Notes: a model not told the origin generated them from the letters alone. 64,000 bases of DNA from Pseudomonas bijieensis (GCF_013347965.1 NZ_CP048810.1:6571501-6635500), one strand, 5' to 3'; shown: positions 54,969-63,741, counted from the stretch's first letter. Program-made: numbers and translations.

Positions 54969-55197
54969 CCAGGTGTTGGTGCTGCATCGACGGATGCGCT
55001 CGCCCGATGCGGATCTACTGCATTGCCGTGAGGTTGAACTGCAGTTGGCCGAGGATGGCCGCCATGTGCTGCTCAATCGTTACGTCGAGTTGTATCGCCA
55101 TGAACATGTCAGTTGGTGCGCGATCCAGCAGCATCGGGTGCCGTTGGCGAGGATGGTGCGCTGGATGGTTGATAACGGCGAGCCGGTGGGGGCTTAG
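54961..55197 (+). CDS. Small hypothetical protein overlapping the mlaA end
   Basis: A 78-residue protein, MSSQVLVLHRRMRSPDADLLHCREVELQLAEDGRHVLLNRYVELYRHEHVSW..., starts 8 nt before the mlaA stop in another frame. It is polar and has no signal or membrane segment. An in-frame ATG at 54946 is an alternative start. Coupled overlap and normal codon use support it, but I recognise no family. Confidence 0.55.
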   Translation: MSSQVLVLHRRMRSPDADLLHCREVELQLAEDGRHVLLNRYVELYRHEHVSWCAIQQHRVPLARMVRWMVDNGEPVGA

Positions 55198-55277
55198 TAG
55201 CAATTTGCTTCTTAATACAGTGGTATCTCGGGAGCGGATGCCATGAAACATTTCTACATAATTACAGATTAATAATG

Positions 55278-55294
55278 GTTGTACGACGTCGTAT
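55278..55294. promoter_or_regulatory. Candidate GntR-type operator before the Nramp-like gene
   Basis: TACGACGTCGTA (55282-55293) is a perfect 12-bp palindrome in GTTGTACGACGTCGTATC, about 55 bp before the transporter start. Its left half GTTGTACGAC is identical to the minus strand of the site at 31909-31921. Confidence 0.45.
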
Positions 55295-55350
55295 CTAATG
55301 TGTTCGACTGTGGCCGTTTCTCACAAAAACAATAAACGGAGATTCCATCC

Positions 55351-56652
55351 ATGACGAGCATTCCTTCCGCTGAAGGCCAGGCTGCGGCGCCCGTGCAGGG
55401 CCGTTTCGTACGTCTGCTCAAGCTACTGGGCCCCGGTATCATTGCTGTTCTTTCCTGGCTGGGCGCTGGCGACCTGATCACATCTTCGGTGGCCGGGGCG
55501 AACTACGGCTACGCGATGATGTGGGTGCTGGCGGTCTCTCTTCTGCTGCGCTACCTGATCGTCAACATCATCGCGCGCTTCCAGCTCTGCAATAACCAGG
55601 GCATGACCATCCTGCAAGGTTATGCCCAGCTCAATCCGCTTTTCGCCTGGTTCCTGCTGGTGTATGCATTGCTCATGGGGCACTTGATGAATGCCTACAT
55701 GATCAAGGGTGCTGGCGAAGCCTTGGCCATGTTGCTCAAGGTCGACTATCCACTGCTGTGTTCGGTGGCGGTGGTCTTGGCGGTATGGATGCTCGTGGGG
55801 CGCAATATCTACTCGATGATCGAAGGCGTGATGAAAGGCTTGCTGGCGATCATGACGCTGGCGTTCCTGGCCCTGGCGGTGATGTCCGGCCCGGATGTCG
55901 CCGGCATCGTCAAAGGCACCATCGGCTTCAGCATTCCGCCCGATGAAGGCGTGCACGGTGCGCTGCTGGTGGCTGTCTCGGTGATCGGTGCAGTGGCCGG
56001 CTCCATCGCCAACTTCGTCCATCCGTATGTCATGCGCCAGAAGGGCTGGGTAGGGCCTGAACACAAGCGTATCCAGCGTAACGACCTGCTGTTTGCGGTG
56101 TTTGTCGGGATCATCATCAACCTGGCGATCTGGATCGTCGGCGCGGAAATCCTGCGACCCAACGGCATCGAGGTCAAAACCCTGGGCGATCTGGGCAAGG
56201 CCCTGGAAATGTTCTTCGGCTCGATCGGTTGGTACGTGTTCTTTATCGGTGTGTTCGCCACGCTGTTCGCCAGCATCTCCGGCAAGACCACGGCGTTCCC
56301 GATGCTTATCACCGATGCCTTCCAACATGTGCGGCCCGGGCGCCGGGAGCGTTACGGCAAAGAGTTCCACCGTGACCCGATGCACAAATGGTTCATGTTG
56401 TTCATTCTCGTGACGCCACTGATCTGGTCGCTCCCAGGCATGCCGGACTTCGTCACGCTGACCATCGGTGTCAACGCGCTGAACATCGTCGGCTTGCCGG
56501 TGATTTCCCTGGGCCTGCTGATCATGTCCAACCAGAAATCCCTGCTGGGCAAGGAATACCGCAACAACCTGTTCGAGAACATCGCGCTGATGTTTGCCAC
56601 CGGCCTGGCGTTGTGGGTTGCATTCCAGTTGGGTGTGGAGCTGTTCACCTGA
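55351..56652 (+). CDS. Non-canonical Nramp-family transporter
   Basis: A 433-residue membrane protein with about 11 segments of the Nramp fold. Canonical Nramp metal transporters have DPGN in segment 1 and MPHN-type residues in segment 6. Here segment 1 reads WLGAGDLITSS (GAGD at residues 38-41), and segment 6 reads IANFVHPYVMRQ. Neither the manganese/iron motif nor its methionine is kept. Substrate may be magnesium or a small organic molecule. The ATG follows AAACGGAG. No operon partner is clear; a GntR-like site lies upstream. Confidence 0.82.
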   Translation: MTSIPSAEGQAAAPVQGRFVRLLKLLGPGIIAVLSWLGAGDLITSSVAGANYGYAMMWVLAVSLLLRYLIVNIIARFQLCNNQGMTILQGYAQLNPLFAWFLLVYALLMGHLMNAYMIKGAGEALAMLLKVDYPLLCSVAVVLAVWMLVGRNIYSMIEGVMKGLLAIMTLAFLALAVMSGPDVAGIVKGTIGFSIPPDEGVHGALLVAVSVIGAVAGSIANFVHPYVMRQKGWVGPEHKRIQRNDLLFAVFVGIIINLAIWIVGAEILRPNGIEVKTLGDLGKALEMFFGSIGWYVFFIGVFATLFASISGKTTAFPMLITDAFQHVRPGRRERYGKEFHRDPMHKWFMLFILVTPLIWSLPGMPDFVTLTIGVNALNIVGLPVISLGLLIMSNQKSLLGKEYRNNLFENIALMFATGLALWVAFQLGVELFT

Positions 56653-56721
56653 TGGCCAGTCATCTGTAACTTTCGGGGGGACTGCTAGACTTTATCGTCC
56701 AGTCCCTTTCGGAGAGCCGGA

Positions 56722-57201
56722 ATGAACAATAAAAACAGGATCTGTCTCTGGTACGACGGCACCGCCCAGGAAGCGGCAGAATTCTACGCAAGAACCTTTC
56801 CCGACAGCGCGTTGAACGCCATCCATCATGCCCCGGGCGATTATCCGTCGGGCAAGCAGGGCGATGTGATCACGGTGGAGTTCACGGTGATGGGCATCCC
56901 TTGCGTCGGCCTCAATGGCGGGCCGGCATTCAAGCACAGCGAGGCTTTTTCATTCCAGATTGCAACCGAGGACCAGGCGGAAACGGACCGCTTGTGGAAT
57001 GCGATCATCGACAACGGCGGCGAGGCGAGCGTTTGCGGCTGGTGCAAGGATAAGTGGGGGCTGTCGTGGCAGATCAGCCCCCGCGTGCTGCTCGAAGCCG
57101 TCGCCAGTGCCGATAAAGCCGCCGCCAAGCGTGCCTTCGAGGCCATGATGACGATGACCAAGATCGACATTGCCGCGATTGAAGCAGCGGTGAAAGGTTA
57201 G
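56722..57201 (+). CDS. VOC-family protein (PhnB-like)
   Basis: A 159-residue vicinal-oxygen-chelate protein of the 3-demethylubiquinone-methyltransferase-like PhnB group. Blocks ICLWYDGTAQEAAEFYARTFPDS, GDVITVEFTVMGIPCVGLNGGPAFKHSEAFSFQI and GWCKDKWGLSWQISPRVL are typical. These proteins are common and mostly uncharacterised. ATG 56722 follows TTTCGGAGAG. It is transcribed toward the RidA gene, with REPs between. Confidence 0.88.
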   Translation: MNNKNRICLWYDGTAQEAAEFYARTFPDSALNAIHHAPGDYPSGKQGDVITVEFTVMGIPCVGLNGGPAFKHSEAFSFQIATEDQAETDRLWNAIIDNGGEASVCGWCKDKWGLSWQISPRVLLEAVASADKAAAKRAFEAMMTMTKIDIAAIEAAVKG

Positions 57202-57225
57202 CCGGCGAAAACCACCATCCTTCCT

Positions 57226-57315
57226 TGTGGGAGCGGGCTTGCTTGCGAAGGCGGTGGGTCAGTCGACTTAAATGCTGGCTGATCAGGCGCTTTCGCGAGC
57301 AAGCCCGCTCCCACA
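57226..57315. repeat. REP pair, variant of family A
   Basis: Facing TGTGGGAGCGGGCTTGCTTG and GCGAGCAAGCCCGCTCCCAC units lie between the VOC gene and the convergent RidA gene. Confidence 0.85.
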
Positions 57316-57357
57316 TTTGATGGAGGGGACTTCGATTTTTCGGCCTGTCCAAATCCC

Positions 57358-57382
57358 TGTGGGAGCGAGCCTGCTCGCGATG
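57358..57382. repeat. Single REP, family A
   Basis: One TGTGGGAGCGAGCCTGCTCG unit follows the preceding pair by about 40 bp, close to the RidA stop. It lacks a partner. Confidence 0.85.
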
Positions 57383-57415
57383 GCGGCGGCACAGCCAACA
57401 TTGATGCAAGCTGAC

Positions 57416-57817
57416 CTACAGGGTGTTTTCAGGCAACCTGGCAATCACCTTGATCTCGAACTGAAAACCATACAGCCACGTCACGCCCACCGCTGTCAGT
57501 GTCGGATGCGGTGCGTTGCCCCAGAACTCGGGCACGACGCTCCAGACCCGCTCGAAGGTCGACTGGGGATCGACCATGAAGACCGTGACGTCGACCACAT
57601 CGTCAAAGCTGCAATCAGCGGCCGCCAGAATCGCCTTCAGGTTGGTGAACGCTTGCCGGACCTGAGCCTCCAGATCGGGCTCTGGCGAGCCATCTTCGTT
57701 GCTGCCGACTTGCCCCGAGACGAACAGAAAGCCATTGGACCGAATCGCCGGCGAGTAGCGATTGCGCTCATAAAGTGCCTGGCGTCCAGGCGGGAAAACC
57801 ACATCGCGTTGTTTCAT
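57416..57817 (-). CDS. RidA family protein
   Basis: A 133-residue YjgF/RidA-type protein. SNGFLFVSGQVGSNEDGSPEPDLEAQVRQAFTNLKAILAAADCSFDDVVDVTVFMVD is the conserved core; the usual PARxxV Arg region reads PHPTLTAVGVTWLYG, lacking the imine-hydrolysing Arg of true RidA. The start MKQRDVVFPPG at 57817 has GGAGG 7 nt upstream. It diverges from a LysR gene, probably its regulator. Its activity may differ from RidA. Confidence 0.87.
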   Translation of the reverse strand: MKQRDVVFPPGRQALYERNRYSPAIRSNGFLFVSGQVGSNEDGSPEPDLEAQVRQAFTNLKAILAAADCSFDDVVDVTVFMVDPQSTFERVWSVVPEFWGNAPHPTLTAVGVTWLYGFQFEIKVIARLPENTL

Positions 57818-57906
57818 GAATACCTCCATCAAAGAGTGGGTTCCAAACGATGGATTCACTCTAGGGGCTTGTATCCACGCGATAAACGAGCAACCTTGGT
57901 GATCAC

Positions 57907-57925
57907 TGTTTGTAGAATCCAAACA
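57907..57925. promoter_or_regulatory. LysR-type box between RidA and LysR genes
   Basis: TGTTTG-TAGAATC-CAAACA is a perfect 6-bp inverted repeat with a 7-bp spacer, matching the T-N11-A LysR rule, 23 bp before the LysR start. Confidence 0.5.
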
Positions 57926-57948
57926 ATCGGATCGACCCTGAGGCAGAA

Positions 57949-58875
57949 ATGGATCGTTTTGATGCGATGCAAGCGTTCGTTCGAGTGGTGGAGGCGGGCA
58001 GCTTCACCAAGGCCGCTGACACCCTGCACATGAGCAAGACCACCGTGACCCAACTGGTGCAGCAGCTCGAGGCACGGTTGCGGGTCAAGTTGCTCAACCG
58101 CACCACGCGCAAGGTCAACGTCACCGCCGACGGCGCGGTTTATTACGAGCGGGTGATCCGGCTGTTGGCCGACATGGACGATGCCGAGACCAGCCTGTCC
58201 GGTGCGCAAGCGCTGCCCCGGGGCCGGCTGCGGGTGGATGTGCCGAGCCCGCTGGCCGCTCTGATCCTGATACCGGCCTTGCCGGCGTTCTATGAGCGAT
58301 ACCCGGACATCCAGATCGACATGGGCGTCAGTGATCGTATCGTCGACTTGATCGATGAAAACGTCGATTGCGTGGTACGCGGTGGTGAATTGAGGGATCA
58401 GTCGCTGGTCGCCCGACGCGTCGGCGATCTCGCCCTCGGCGTTTTCGCCGCCCCGAGTTACCTGGCACGGTTTGGCCTGCCCGCGCATCCGCGAGAGCTG
58501 GAAGATTCGCACCATCGCACCGTTGGTTTCCTGTGGGCACGCACCGGCAAATCCCTGCCCTACGCCATGCGCCGTGACGGTGAGCTGCTTCACGTCAAAG
58601 GGCGCTACGCGTTGGCCATCGATGACGGCAACGCCTATCTCGCGGCCGGTTTGGCGGGGCTGGGCGTGCTCTGGCTGCCCGAGTACATGTCCCGGCGTCA
58701 CCAGGGGCAAGGTGAGTTGGTGCCGCTGTTCGAAGACTGGCAGCTCGAGCCAATGCCGCTTTATCTGGCCTATCCCCCGAACCGCCACGTCAGTGCCAAG
58801 CTACGGGTGTTCATCGATTGGGTTGTGGAACTGATGGCGCAGCACGCGCCTATCATTGATCGACATGTATGGTGA
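57949..58875 (+). CDS. LysR-family transcriptional regulator
   Basis: A 308-residue LysR protein. The N-terminal HTH is AFVRVVEAGSFTKAADTLHMSKTTVTQLVQQLEARL, followed by LLNRTTRKVNVTADG. The effector domain begins at about residue 90 (GRLRVDVPSPLAALILIPALPAF). It is a member of the large group close to AaeR/DmlR-type regulators. It diverges from the RidA gene and probably controls it; an inverted repeat lies between them. The stop lies 33 bp before the GFA gene. Confidence 0.92.
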   Translation: MDRFDAMQAFVRVVEAGSFTKAADTLHMSKTTVTQLVQQLEARLRVKLLNRTTRKVNVTADGAVYYERVIRLLADMDDAETSLSGAQALPRGRLRVDVPSPLAALILIPALPAFYERYPDIQIDMGVSDRIVDLIDENVDCVVRGGELRDQSLVARRVGDLALGVFAAPSYLARFGLPAHPRELEDSHHRTVGFLWARTGKSLPYAMRRDGELLHVKGRYALAIDDGNAYLAAGLAGLGVLWLPEYMSRRHQGQGELVPLFEDWQLEPMPLYLAYPPNRHVSAKLRVFIDWVVELMAQHAPIIDRHVW

Positions 58876-58908
58876 AACCCGACTGGCCGGTTTTAGAGGA
58901 GACACACC

Positions 58909-59301
58909 ATGGACCGATTCACTGGCGGCTGCCTGTGCGGCAACGTGCGTATCGAGGCCTCGGGGCGCCCGTATCGCGTTGGTCTCTGTCACTGCCTCGA
59001 CTGTCGCAAGCATCACGGCGCACTCTTCTACGCCGCAGCGGTGTTCCCCCAGGATGCGGTGACGATCGAGGGGGAAACACGGGATTACGCCGGGCGCTGT
59101 TTCTGCCCGCGCTGTGGCTCGTCGGTGTTCGCCCGTACCGGCGACGAAATTGAAGTGAACCTGGGCACGCTGGATGCCCCCGATCAACTGATGCCCAGCT
59201 ACGAAAGCTGGACCGTGCGCCGCGAGTCATGGCTGCCGACGTTTCCGTTCAGCCGACACTACGCCCATGATCGCGAGGGCACGGGGCGGTTCGAGGAGTA
59301 G
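58909..59301 (+). CDS. GFA-family zinc-binding protein
   Basis: A 130-residue protein of the glutathione-dependent formaldehyde-activating fold. Cysteine sets are C8/C10 (GGCLCGNV), C27/C29/C32 (GLCHCLDCRKHHG) and a later FCPRCGSSVFA pair, making two zinc sites. Such proteins bind glutathione adducts; most are not confirmed as enzymes. ATG 58909 follows AGAGGAG. It is close behind the LysR gene. Confidence 0.88.
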   Translation: MDRFTGGCLCGNVRIEASGRPYRVGLCHCLDCRKHHGALFYAAAVFPQDAVTIEGETRDYAGRCFCPRCGSSVFARTGDEIEVNLGTLDAPDQLMPSYESWTVRRESWLPTFPFSRHYAHDREGTGRFEE

Positions 59302-59306
59302 GGCGC

Positions 59307-60755
59307 TCACTCGAAGCCGACTATCGCCTTGATCTCCAGATATTCCTCGAACCCGTGGACCCCATACTCACGGCCATTGCCTGAGCGCTTGTAGCCGCCG
59401 AAGGGGGCCATCGGGTTCCACGCCGGGTAGTTCAGCAGCACTTGCCCTGCGCGGATACGCGACGCAACGGCACGTGCAAGATCAAGGTCCTGGCCCTGGA
59501 CATGCCCCCCCAGCCCATAGACGGTGTCGTTGGCGATGGCGACGGCTTCATCCACGGTGTCATAGGGAATGATGCACAGCACCGGGCCGAAGATTTCTTC
59601 CTGGGCGATGCGCATGGCGCTGTCGACCTGCGAGAAAACCGTGGGGCGGGTGTAGAAGCCTTGTTCAAAACCCTCCGGGCGCCCTGGGCCACCGCAAACA
59701 AGCTTGGCACCCTCGTTCAAGCCCACTTCGATCATGACCTGCACGCGATTGAACTGGGCTTCGTTGGCGATGGGCCCGAGCACGGTTTCTTCCGATTGCG
59801 GATCGCCCACGATGATCGCGTTGGCGGTTGCGGCCGCCAACGCCTCGACTTCCGCCAAGCGGTTCCTGGGCACGATCATTCTGGTTGGCGCGCTGCATGA
59901 TTGGCCGACGTTGCGAAACGCCGACATCACTCCTGGCGGCACGGCCTTGGCGAAGTTGGCGTCCGGCAACAGCACGTTTGGCGACTTGCCGCCCAACTCT
60001 TGCGTCACGCGTTTCACTGTCGGGGCGGCAGCCTGGGCCACCAGCGCTCCAGCGCGGTTCGAGCCGGTGATGGAGATCATGTCGATATCGGGATGCGCCG
60101 CCATGGCCGCGCCGACTTCGGCACCGCTGCCGTTGACCATGTTGAAGACACCCGCCGGAAGGCCAGCGTCATGCACCAGTTGGGCGAAGAGCAAGGCGCT
60201 CAGGGGCGACAATTCGCTGGGTTTCAACACCACTGTGCAGCCAGCGGCAATCGCCGGGGCGACTTTGGCGGTGATTTGATACAGCGGCCAGTTCCACGGC
60301 GTGATGAGGCCGCAGACGCCAATGGGTTCGCGTTGAATGGCGGTGCCATTCTCGACGTTCTGGAAGCGATAGGTGGACAACACATCACGGGCCACCCGAA
60401 CGTGCTCGGCTGCCAGCGGCACTTGCATGGCCCGGGCGAAGCTGATGGCCGCGCCCATTTCCAGCGAGAGCGCCTGGGCCAATGCTTCTTTGCGCTCAAG
60501 GATCAGTTCATGGATCTTTCCAAGGATCGCCACACGGGCATCCACCGAAGTTGCCGACCAGCCGGGAAACGCTGCGCGAGCCGCCGCCACGGCCCGCTCA
60601 ACGTCCTCGCTTGAGCCCTGGGCGACTTCAGTGATGACGGCCTCGGTAGCTGGATTGACCACCGCCAGGGTGGCCGGATGGGCCGGAGGCTGCCAACCGC
60701 CATTGATATAAAACTGCCGGGACGTAGGCGGATTGTTCGAGAATTGGGTGGTCAT
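59307..60755 (-). CDS. NAD(P)-dependent aldehyde dehydrogenase
   Basis: A 482-residue ALDH-superfamily enzyme. It shows the Asn-containing LITPWNWPLYQITAKVAPA, the glutamate in VTQELGGKSPNVLL and the catalytic Cys in VGQSCSAPTRMIV. The C-terminal EEIFGPVLCIIPYDTVDEAV is also present. ATG 60755 (MTTQFSNNPP) follows GGGAG. It is on the same strand as the downstream-read D-amino-acid cluster, 200 bp away, and could oxidise an aldehyde that the DSD1-type enzyme releases. Confidence 0.93.
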   Translation of the reverse strand: MTTQFSNNPPTSRQFYINGGWQPPAHPATLAVVNPATEAVITEVAQGSSEDVERAVAAARAAFPGWSATSVDARVAILGKIHELILERKEALAQALSLEMGAAISFARAMQVPLAAEHVRVARDVLSTYRFQNVENGTAIQREPIGVCGLITPWNWPLYQITAKVAPAIAAGCTVVLKPSELSPLSALLFAQLVHDAGLPAGVFNMVNGSGAEVGAAMAAHPDIDMISITGSNRAGALVAQAAAPTVKRVTQELGGKSPNVLLPDANFAKAVPPGVMSAFRNVGQSCSAPTRMIVPRNRLAEVEALAAATANAIIVGDPQSEETVLGPIANEAQFNRVQVMIEVGLNEGAKLVCGGPGRPEGFEQGFYTRPTVFSQVDSAMRIAQEEIFGPVLCIIPYDTVDEAVAIANDTVYGLGGHVQGQDLDLARAVASRIRAGQVLLNYPAWNPMAPFGGYKRSGNGREYGVHGFEEYLEIKAIVGFE

Positions 60756-60961
60756 CCAACGGGCTCCCATAGAGCGGTGATAGCGCTGCCGGCAACAGAT
60801 CGTGATGCCGTTTTTCTTCTCGATAAACTAACAAAGCGGCCCTGATGGGATATGCCGTTCTCAAGCCTGGCAAAGAAGAATCTGCTGTATCTGCCGGGCT
60901 AACTTCGCAAAAAACACAGCGGCGTCGGTTCAGGGCCAGAAAGTGTCCACGATGGCGTGGG

Positions 60962-62143
60962 TCAAACGAGCCTGCCGGTGCCGGGAAGGCTCGCCTGAGG
61001 CATCACCAGCCCTGTCGGTTCGGTAAACCTGCGGATATCGAAAGGGCTGATCAGGGTACTGATGCTACCGGTGCTGATCAGCTCGGCCATGACGTCGCCA
61101 ACGCCCGGGCCGAGCTGGAAGCCATGCCCGCAGAAACCAAAGGCATAGAACAATCCCTTGATCTTGCCGCTGGGGCCGATGATGGGCAGCGAGTCTGGGG
61201 TATAGCTCTCGATGCCGCTCCACACCCGGATGATGTTGAGGTGCTCGGCCCCTGGGAGCAGGCGGCTCATCTGCCGCATCTGATTGAGCAGGCTTTCGGG
61301 CTTGAAGTAGGCGCGCCGGTTGAGCATGTCCGGTTTGCAGCGGTTGCCACCGCCGATGATGATGTTGCCCCGGGGTATCTGTCGGAAATAAATCACTTCT
61401 TCCTTTATCTTGGTGAACACGCCAATCACCGTCGGCAAGGCATAGGGCACCGGTTCCGTGACCGACATCTGCGGGCCATTGGCTTCCAACGGCACGGCTT
61501 CGTCGAATTGTTCTGACAGCTTCGCCCCCCAGGCCCCGGCGGTGATCAGCAGTTGCTCGGCAATGAACAGTCGGCCGTCGGTGGTGGTCACGTGGAATTC
61601 GTCATTGACCTTTTGTACCGCGGCGACTTCCGTTCGCTCGCGCACACTTGCCCCGGCCCGTGTCGCCGCGCGGGCAAATGCCGGGGCGGCCAGGCGCGGG
61701 TTGGCGTGGCCGTCGTGAGGTGCGTACGAGCCGCCCTTGACGTCCGGGCCGAGGAACGGGAAACGTGCATGCAGGGCCTTGCCGGTGATGATCTGCAAGT
61801 CCAGCTCCCGGGCCTCGGGGGCGGCGGCGTAGGCTTCAAGCTCGGCGATTTCGTCCTCGCGATAACAGACGCGCATATGGCCGCTGGGGATGAATTCCAG
61901 GTCATCGCCAATCAACTCGGGGAGCCGTTTCCACAAGCCGTACGAGCGATTGGACAGTTCCAGTTGGCCGAGGAATCGTCCTTGGCGCCGCACGTTGCCA
62001 AAATTCACGCCGCTGGCGTATTGGCCGATCAGGTCGCGCTCCAGCAACGTCACCGAGCGCCCGCGCTGGCGCAGGAAAAACGCCGAAGCCGACCCCATGA
62101 TGCCGCCGCCGATAATCAGTACATCGCTTTTTTCCGGTTTCAT
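60962..62143 (-). CDS. FAD-dependent amino-acid oxidase/dehydrogenase (DadA/GlyOx-like)
   Basis: A 393-residue flavoprotein of the DAO family. The FAD Rossmann motif is DVLIIGGGIMGSASAFFLRQRG from residue 7. Later segments RVWSGIESYTPDSLPIIGPSG and YAFGFCGHGFQLGPGVGDVMAELI match glycine/D-amino-acid oxidases and sarcosine-oxidase-beta-like enzymes. It deaminates a small amino acid to an imine, which the RidA gene next door could hydrolyse. Its start overlaps the ridA stop by 4 nt. Confidence 0.9.
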   Translation of the reverse strand: MKPEKSDVLIIGGGIMGSASAFFLRQRGRSVTLLERDLIGQYASGVNFGNVRRQGRFLGQLELSNRSYGLWKRLPELIGDDLEFIPSGHMRVCYREDEIAELEAYAAAPEARELDLQIITGKALHARFPFLGPDVKGGSYAPHDGHANPRLAAPAFARAATRAGASVRERTEVAAVQKVNDEFHVTTTDGRLFIAEQLLITAGAWGAKLSEQFDEAVPLEANGPQMSVTEPVPYALPTVIGVFTKIKEEVIYFRQIPRGNIIIGGGNRCKPDMLNRRAYFKPESLLNQMRQMSRLLPGAEHLNIIRVWSGIESYTPDSLPIIGPSGKIKGLFYAFGFCGHGFQLGPGVGDVMAELISTGSISTLISPFDIRRFTEPTGLVMPQASLPGTGRLV

Positions 62144-62538
62144 GATGTGCTCTCACTGCCCGCCAGCGCTTCGATTTCAATCAAGTACCCATGGTGCAAG
62201 GCCGGGACGGGCACCACCGCGCGCGCAGGTCGGTGTTCGCCCAGATAACGGGCGTAGATCCGGTCGAAAGCCGGCCAGTGTTCGATGCCGACGACATAGA
62301 CCGTTACTTTCAGCAGGTCGCTGGGACGACGGCCTGCCACGCGGAGAATCGCCATCAGGTTATCCAGGGCGATGGCGGCTTGTACCTCGAACGGTTGGTC
62401 GACACTGTGGCTGCCATCGGCGCGTACCGGCAGTTGTCCGGATACGTACAAAACGCCTTGGTGCGAGACCGCCTGGGTGTAATGTCCGCCCGCAGCGGCC
62501 GCCTGGGTGGTCTGGATCAACTCGATTTCACCAGCCAT
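62140..62538 (-). CDS. RidA family protein in the D-amino-acid operon
   Basis: A 132-residue RidA-type protein, MAGEIELIQTTQAAAAGGHYTQAVSHQGVLYVSGQLPVRADG. The Arg of the deaminase motif is kept in HRPARAVVPVPALHHGYLIEIEA. It overlaps the flavoenzyme gene (4 nt) and the PLP-enzyme gene (11 nt). That layout argues for a matched role, clearing the imine or enamine made by the flavoenzyme or PLP enzyme. Confidence 0.9.
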   Translation of the reverse strand: MAGEIELIQTTQAAAAGGHYTQAVSHQGVLYVSGQLPVRADGSHSVDQPFEVQAAIALDNLMAILRVAGRRPSDLLKVTVYVVGIEHWPAFDRIYARYLGEHRPARAVVPVPALHHGYLIEIEALAGSESTS

Positions 62539-63664
62539 GCAGACGACTCCAGGTGTGCACCGCACCCGAGGCATCGCAGGCGCTGTATTCAGGGAACTGC
62601 GCACCCGTGGCGCAGGCGTGATTGGGCAGGATGCGCAGGCGACTGCCGATGGGGAAACGCTCGGTGATAGCGACCTCCCCGGGACTGGAAAGGGTGACGA
62701 TGCCGTGTTCCTGGTTGGCGTTGGAGAGCAGGGCGCCCTCGATCCAGTCGCCGGCTTCGCTGCACACTTGTCCATAGCCGAAATCCCGTTGCTGGCGCTG
62801 TGTACCCCGGTCCCGGCTCATGGCCATCCAGCCGGCATCGATGATGATCCAGCCTTTGTCCGGCTGATGACCGATGACGGTGGTCAGCACGCTCAGCGCC
62901 AATTCATCCGCCCGGCAAACGCCGATGTTGTGCATCACCAGGTCGAAGAACACATAGACGCCAGCGCGCACTTCTGTGACGCCCTCCAGGCTCTGCGCCG
63001 AAAGTGCCGTGGGTGTGGAACCGATGCTGACCTGGGGGCAGGCCAGCCCGGCTGCGCGGATGCGTTGGGCGGCGCTGACGCAGATGTAGCGCTCTTGTTC
63101 GGCCAGGGCTTGTAGCGCTTGGGACGTGTTGAGTTCGTAGCTGGATCCGGCGTGGGTCATGACGCCACAAAGCTGCATGCCGCCTTCACGGAGTCGCCGG
63201 GCGATGTCGACAAGCGCATCGTCTTCGACGCGCACGCCGGAGCGATGGCCATCGCAATCGATCTCGATCCAGACCTCGAAACGTTCGTCGTGCTGCCTGC
63301 CGAAATCGACGATGGCCTGCGTCGCCGCCAGACTGTCGGTCAAGATGCTCAATCGACAGCCCTTGCGCCGGAGTGTCAGGGCCTGGGCCAGTTTGCCGGG
63401 TGCCATGGACACGGCATAAAAGATGTCGTGGATGCCTGCGGCGAAGCAATGCTCTGCCTCCTTGAGGGTGGACACGGTGATTGCGCTGGCGCCTGCCTCG
63501 ATCTGCGCCTGGACCACCGGCAGGCATTTGCTGGTCTTGATGTGCGGGCGCAAACGCACCCCCAAGGCGTCCATGCGGTGTTGCATGCGCTGGATATTGC
63601 GCTGCATTCGCGGCACATCAATGAGCGCGACCGGGGTATCGAGGCAAGCGATTGAGGCTGGCAT
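62528..63664 (-). CDS. DSD1-family PLP enzyme (D-threonine aldolase / D-serine dehydratase-like)
   Basis: A 378-residue fold-type III PLP enzyme. Lys-43 in RLRPHIKTSK is the expected Schiff-base lysine. The C-terminal metal motif H-x-C is present as NHAC (His-349, Cys-351), as in D-serine dehydratase and D-threonine aldolase. Segments TPVALIDVPRMQRNIQRMQ and GVMTHAGSSYE agree. It acts on D-3-hydroxy amino acids, giving glycine plus an aldehyde (aldolase) or a 2-oxo acid plus ammonia (dehydratase). It is first in the operon and diverges from a LysR gene. Confidence 0.9.
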   Translation of the reverse strand: MPASIACLDTPVALIDVPRMQRNIQRMQHRMDALGVRLRPHIKTSKCLPVVQAQIEAGASAITVSTLKEAEHCFAAGIHDIFYAVSMAPGKLAQALTLRRKGCRLSILTDSLAATQAIVDFGRQHDERFEVWIEIDCDGHRSGVRVEDDALVDIARRLREGGMQLCGVMTHAGSSYELNTSQALQALAEQERYICVSAAQRIRAAGLACPQVSIGSTPTALSAQSLEGVTEVRAGVYVFFDLVMHNIGVCRADELALSVLTTVIGHQPDKGWIIIDAGWMAMSRDRGTQRQQRDFGYGQVCSEAGDWIEGALLSNANQEHGIVTLSSPGEVAITERFPIGSRLRILPNHACATGAQFPEYSACDASGAVHTWSRLHGW

Positions 63665-63741
63665 GAACAGGACTCGGTGGTTGGAGACAGGCTCGACTCT
63701 ACTCAGTCATCGTAAAGTCGTGGTTCAATGTGGCGTCATCA

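Noticed and set aside
54135..55076. 313-codon open frame antisense to mlaA
   Set aside because: mlaA has a lipobox and family motifs on the other strand; the antisense frame has none.
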